From positions 1 through 55,254 of the forward strand of contig JAKLKB010000050.1 of assembly GCA_023150835.1 (NCBI GenBank): a stretch of 55,254 bases of DNA, read 5' to 3'. Numbering within the stretch: position 1 is the stretch's first letter; the number at the start of each line of letters is the position of its first letter. A program made the position numbers and the translations under genes. The notes beneath the pieces were generated by a model that did no database searches, was not told where the DNA came from, and worked only from the letters and a program-made list of their open reading frames with translations. Shown piece by piece: positions 50,958-55,254 of this stretch. The DNA is from Myxococcota bacterium. GTDB taxonomy: Bacteria; Myxococcota_C; UBA6777.

Positions 50958-53900
50958 TTGAAAGATCTCTTTAGCTTTTTTGATAAGCCCAAAGATCCCC
51001 TAAGCTTTCGTGCCATTCGGATCTCTCTGGCATCGCCAAGCAAGATCCGCGAACTCTCTAACGGCGAGGTTAAGCGGCCCGAAACCATCAACTATCGCAC
51101 CTTCAAACCCGAGCGCGAAGGCCTGTTCTGCGCCCGTATCTTCGGACCCACCAAAGACTACGAGTGCTTGTGCGGAAAATACAAGCGCATGAAACATCGC
51201 GGCGTCGTCTGCGAAAAATGCGGCGTCGAAGTCATCCAGTCCAAAGTTCGACGTGAACGCCTCGGTCATATCGGCCTTGCCACGCCCGTTGCGCATATCT
51301 GGTTTCTCAAGAGCCTTCCCAGTCGTATCGGAAACCTTTTGGATATGACACTCAAAGATCTCGAAAAAGTCCTCTACTGCGAGTCTTATGTGGTGATCGA
51401 TCCCCGCAAAACCAACCTCAAAAAAGGCGAGATGCTCACCGAAGAACAGTTCGAGAAAAAGCTCGAAGAGTTCGAAAACCTCGGCGAAGATCTTGAACCC
51501 CCTTTTCGCGCTGGCATGGGCGCAGAAGCGATCAAAGAGATCCTCAACGATCAAGATCTCGAAACTCTTTCGATCGAACTGCGCGACCTAATGAAAGACG
51601 TCACTTCCGAAGCCAAGCGAAAAAAATACGCCAAACGCCTCAAAGTGGTCGAGGCATTTCGTGAGTCAGGGAACCGTCCTGAGTGGATGATGCTTGAGGT
51701 GATCCCTGTTTTGCCACCCGACCTACGTCCGTTGGTTCCCCTTGAGGGCGGTCGCTTCGCCACTTCCGACCTCAACGATCTCTATCGCCGCGTGATCAAC
51801 CGAAACAATCGCCTCCAACGACTCCAAGGTCTGATCGCCCCCGAGATCATCGTGCGCAACGAAAAACGTATGTTGCAAGAAGCCGTCGATGCGCTGTTTG
51901 ATAACGGACGGCGCGGGAAAACCATCACAGGCCCCAACAAACGCCCGCTCAAGTCGCTTTCCGATATGCTCAAAGGCAAGCAAGGACGCTTCCGTCAAAA
52001 CTTGCTCGGAAAGCGCGTCGATTATTCGGGCCGTTCTGTGATCGTCGTCGGCCCCGAGATGAAACTCCATCAGTGCGGTCTGCCCAAACTAATGGCGTTG
52101 GAACTCTTTAAGCCTTTTATCTATAACAAACTCGAAGAACGCGGCCTCGCCACCACCATCAAAAGCGCCAAAAAGATGGTGGAAAAAGAAAAGCCCGAAG
52201 TCTGGGATATCTTGGAAGAGGTGATCAAAGAACACCCCATCCTTCTCAACCGCGCCCCTACACTTCACCGTCTGGGGATTCAAGCCTTTGAACCCCTCCT
52301 GATCGAAGGAAAGGCGATCCGTCTCCATCCGCTCGTTTGTACCGCCTTTAACGCAGACTTCGACGGAGACCAGATGGCCGTCCACGTCCCCCTCTCGATC
52401 GAAGCCCAGATGGAAGCCCGCGTTTTGATGATGAGCACCAACAACATCCTCTCTCCCGCACACGGCAAGCCCATCATCAACCCCACCCAAGATATCGTGT
52501 TGGGTCTCTACTACATCACCCGAGAACGTCCCGCTGTCCCGGGAACAGGCCGAATCTTTAGCAGTCCTGCCGAAGTCCGTGTCGCCTATGATTCGGGCGA
52601 AGTCGATATCCAAGCCAAGATCAAAGTCCGTATGCGCGGTGTCGACTTCGAGGAAAACTCACGCACCGTCTCCCAAGAAGTCTCGATCGTCGAAACCACC
52701 ACAGGCCGTGTCTTGATGCGCGACTTGTTGCCGCGTGCCCTTCCTTTCAGACTCGTCAACCGCGTCATGGATAAAAAAGCACTGCAAAATCTGATCGACC
52801 AGTGCTACCGACTCGCTGGAAACAAGTCCACCGTTCTTCTCGCTGACCGCCTCCGTAGCTTGGGCTTTTCCGCTTCGACACAAGCAGGGATCTCGATCTG
52901 CGTTGACGACATGGTGATCCCCGAAAAGAAAAAAGAACTCCTCGACAAAGCCTTCATTGAGATCGAAGAGATCGAACAACAGCACAGCGAATCCCAGATC
53001 ACAGGCGGCGAGCGCTACAACAAGATCGTCGACGTCTGGTCCAACATCACCGAACAAGTCACCAAACAGATGATGGAGGATCTCAAACAAGAGGTGATCG
53101 AAACCCCCGAAGGGCAAAAGATCCCCACCGAATCCTTCAACTCCATCTATATGATGGCCGACTCTGGAGCGCGTGGTTCGACCCAACAGATCCGACAGCT
53201 CGCAGGGATGCGCGGTTTGATGGCGAAACCTGATGGCAGCATCATCGAAACGCCCATCACTGCGAACTTTCGCGAAGGTCTCACCGTGTTGCAATACTTT
53301 ATCTCGACACACGGTGCGCGCAAAGGTCTCGCAGATACCGCACTCAAAACCGCCAACGCTGGTTATTTGACCCGTCGTCTCGTGGACGTCGCCCAAGACG
53401 CGATCATCACCGAGATCGATTGCGGTACCACCGAAGGCATCGAGATGACTTCTCTCGTTGAAAACGGCGAAGTCATCGAAGGTTTGGGAGATCGTATCCT
53501 TGGTCGCGTTGTCGCCGAAGATATCGAAGACCCCCACTCGGGCGAATCCATCGTCGAGGCAGGCATGCAGGTCGACGAAGAACTCGCAGAAAAGGTGATC
53601 GATGCTGGTCTCGAACGCGTCAAGATCCGCTCTGTGTTGACTTGCGAAGCCCGACACGGCGTCTGTGCGCTTTGTTATGGACGTGATCTCTCCCGTGGTA
53701 CCCGCGTGAACATCGGTGAAGCCGTCGGTGTCATCGCTGCCCAAAGTATCGGTGAACCCGGCACGCAGTTGACCATGCGCACCTTCCACATCGGGGGCGC
53801 TGCAACCCAAAAAGCCGAACAATCCACCCTCGAAACCCGTGGCGGTGGTGTGCTTCGGTACGAAGAGATGCAGGCCGTTCAACGCGAGATCGAAGAACCC

Positions 53901-55190
53901 CGCACGCGTACCAAAAAGACCGTCTGGATCGTCATGAACCGCAACGCAAGCCTCGTGATCCTCGACAAAAACGGTCGAGATCGCGAACGCTATCGCGCCA
54001 CCCTCGGTGCTTATATCAACTTTGCCGACGGCTCCGAAGTCCCCGCAGGTGCTGTGATCTCCAACTGGGACCCCTACAACAACCCGATCTTGGCCGACTT
54101 CCCCGATGAAGCCAACGATGGGATCGCGACCGCTGTCTACGAAGAGATCCGCGAAGGCGTCACGGTTGAAGAGCAAGTCAACGAAACCACCGGCTTTAGC
54201 AACAAGGTCATCATCGAAAGCCGCGATCCCAATCGCCGCGCCTCCTTGATCTTGCGCTACCAAACCGATGGAAAAAATAAAAACGTTCGCGTTTCTTTGC
54301 CCGTTGGAGCGACCCTCCAAGTCGAAGACAAACAGAGCGTGCGACGCGGTGATGTCCTTGCTCGTGTCCCCCGTGAAACCACCAAACTCAAAGATATCAC
54401 GGGTGGTCTTCCCCGTGTTGTCGAGCTTTTTGAAGCCCGCAAGCCCAAAGAACACGCCATCATCTCCGAGATCGACGGTGTGGTCCGCTTCGGCAAAGAC
54501 ACCAAAGGCAAACGCAAACTCGAAGTTCATCCCGAAGCTGCCGGTGAACCCCGCGCCTACTTGATCCCCAAAGGCCGCCATATCACCGTTCACGAAGGTG
54601 ATCGCGTGCGCATGGGTGAGCCTTTGATGGATGGCTCGATCAATCCTCACGATATCTTGCGCGTCAAAGGCGCCCAGCACCTTGCGAAGTATCTCGTCGA
54701 CGAGATCCAAGAAGTTTACCGACTCCAAGGGGTCAAGATCAACGATAAACACATCGAGGTGATCGTTCGCCAAATGCTCCGCCGCGTCCGTATCTTGACC
54801 GTCGGCGATACCAGTCTCGTTGTCGATGATCACGTCGAAAAACTCTTGGTCGACGAAGCCAACGAACAAACTCGCCAAGACGGCGGCATACCCGCAAGTT
54901 GGGAACCTCTCTTGCTCGGTATCACCAAAGCCTCTCTCTCCACCGAAAGCTTTATCAGCGCCTCCTCCTTCCAAGAAACCACCAAAGTGCTCACTGAAGC
55001 CGCTGTATCGGGCAAAATCGACCACCTGCGTGGACTCAAAGAAAACGTCATTATGGGCCGCCTGATCCCCGCAGGCACCGGACTCGCCGTCTACAAACGC
55101 GCCGCCATCGTCACCGATGAAGACGCCGACGATACCTTCGGCGATCAAGACGACGAGATCGAAGAGATCACCGTCCCCATGATTTCCTAA
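50958..55190 (+). CDS. rpoC: DNA-directed RNA polymerase subunit beta', 1410 aa
   Basis: RpoC carries the catalytic magnesium. The first zinc site has C70, C72, C85 and C88 ([20 protein letters not shown]), the catalytic motif NADFDGD is at 465-471, and the second zinc site includes [13 protein letters not shown]. The trigger-loop region ([28 protein letters not shown]) and the C-terminal region are complete. Start: TTG 50958 ([16 protein letters not shown] after the initiator) with GAGGG eight bases upstream matches family N-termini; the open frame 13 codons further left lacks support. The length is normal for the delta lineage. The 64 bases after the stop codon are C-rich and show no terminator. 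Confidence 0.98.
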   Translation: MKDLFSFFDKPKDPLSFRAIRISLASPSKIRELSNGEVKRPETINYRTFKPEREGLFCARIFGPTKDYECLCGKYKRMKHRGVVCEKCGVEVIQSKVRRERLGHIGLATPVAHIWFLKSLPSRIGNLLDMTLKDLEKVLYCESYVVIDPRKTNLKKGEMLTEEQFEKKLEEFENLGEDLEPPFRAGMGAEAIKEILNDQDLETLSIELRDLMKDVTSEAKRKKYAKRLKVVEAFRESGNRPEWMMLEVIPVLPPDLRPLVPLEGGRFATSDLNDLYRRVINRNNRLQRLQGLIAPEIIVRNEKRMLQEAVDALFDNGRRGKTITGPNKRPLKSLSDMLKGKQGRFRQNLLGKRVDYSGRSVIVVGPEMKLHQCGLPKLMALELFKPFIYNKLEERGLATTIKSAKKMVEKEKPEVWDILEEVIKEHPILLNRAPTLHRLGIQAFEPLLIEGKAIRLHPLVCTAFNADFDGDQMAVHVPLSIEAQMEARVLMMSTNNILSPAHGKPIINPTQDIVLGLYYITRERPAVPGTGRIFSSPAEVRVAYDSGEVDIQAKIKVRMRGVDFEENSRTVSQEVSIVETTTGRVLMRDLLPRALPFRLVNRVMDKKALQNLIDQCYRLAGNKSTVLLADRLRSLGFSASTQAGISICVDDMVIPEKKKELLDKAFIEIEEIEQQHSESQITGGERYNKIVDVWSNITEQVTKQMMEDLKQEVIETPEGQKIPTESFNSIYMMADSGARGSTQQIRQLAGMRGLMAKPDGSIIETPITANFREGLTVLQYFISTHGARKGLADTALKTANAGYLTRRLVDVAQDAIITEIDCGTTEGIEMTSLVENGEVIEGLGDRILGRVVAEDIEDPHSGESIVEAGMQVDEELAEKVIDAGLERVKIRSVLTCEARHGVCALCYGRDLSRGTRVNIGEAVGVIAAQSIGEPGTQLTMRTFHIGGAATQKAEQSTLETRGGGVLRYEEMQAVQREIEEPRTRTKKTVWIVMNRNASLVILDKNGRDRERYRATLGAYINFADGSEVPAGAVISNWDPYNNPILADFPDEANDGIATAVYEEIREGVTVEEQVNETTGFSNKVIIESRDPNRRASLILRYQTDGKNKNVRVSLPVGATLQVEDKQSVRRGDVLARVPRETTKLKDITGGLPRVVELFEARKPKEHAIISEIDGVVRFGKDTKGKRKLEVHPEAAGEPRAYLIPKGRHITVHEGDRVRMGEPLMDGSINPHDILRVKGAQHLAKYLVDEIQEVYRLQGVKINDKHIEVIVRQMLRRVRILTVGDTSLVVDDHVEKLLVDEANEQTRQDGGIPASWEPLLLGITKASLSTESFISASSFQETTKVLTEAAVSGKIDHLRGLKENVIMGRLIPAGTGLAVYKRAAIVTDEDADDTFGDQDDEIEEITVPMIS

Positions 55191-55254
55191 TCCACCGATC
55201 CCTCCCCCCCCTTTTCTTCTTTGCCCCTTTCGACCGCACGACCCTCCCAAAAAA

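Noticed and set aside
52659-55250. An 863-codon open frame on the minus strand opposite rpoC
   Set aside because: It mirrors the codon bias of rpoC on the opposite strand, has no ribosome-binding site and its translation is a Gly/Asp/Phe-rich sequence without family features.

Overview
This 55 kb window comes from a Gram-negative bacterium and most likely from the Myxococcota or another former deltaproteobacterial group. The evidence is a pilMNOPQ operon with an NtrC-type regulator, large cysteine-rich lipoproteins with fibrinogen-like domains, a zinc-ribbon/TPR protein block typical of that lineage, frequent UUG starts, and moderately GC-rich codons. I cannot name the species. No CRISPR array, prophage, transposase or integrase is visible.

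Positions 1-12754 are mostly accessory genes. A minus-strand series encodes an alpha/beta hydrolase, a membrane M48-type metallopeptidase and a sacsin-like GHKL ATPase that runs off the left edge and carries an apparent frameshift. A 122 bp structured inverted-repeat element lies between the last two. Next come an S41 peptidase lipoprotein, preceded by a 64 bp tandem repeat, and a heavy-metal RND efflux operon (channel, adaptor, pump) whose outer-membrane channel gene is broken by a frameshift with probable internal deletion.

Positions 13037-20560 hold a membrane-anchored LuxR-type regulator, two tandem paralogous cysteine-rich lipoproteins each with two fibrinogen-like GGGWT domains, and mnmA. 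The 3' end of mnmA lies inside a second copy of the inverted-repeat element.

Positions 20599-26414 (minus strand) carry a repeat-helical protein, a zinc-ribbon protein and a large TPR protein. Positions 26622-34954 (minus strand) read, in transcription order, XRE regulator, pilM, pilN, pilO, pilP, pilQ, a novel lipoprotein whose start overlaps the pilQ stop, a Roadblock/LC7 protein and efp. A divergent sigma-54-dependent response regulator (35263-36639) is the probable pilus regulator. It is followed by a HEAT-repeat protein, an exported protein of unknown function and an RlmB-type methyltransferase.

Positions 39566-55190 are the conserved translation/transcription superoperon: tandem promoters, tRNA-Thr(UGU), tRNA-Gly(UCC), tRNA-Thr(GGU), tuf, tRNA-Trp(CCA), secE, nusG, rplK, rplA, rplJ, rplL, rpoB, rpoC. 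It contains several visible RNA hairpins (after tRNA-Trp, before nusG, an L10-leader-like fold, rplJ-rplL and after rplL) and an rpoB with an expanded repeat region in the beta subunit.

All calls come from reading the sequence and from general knowledge of the families. No database search was run.
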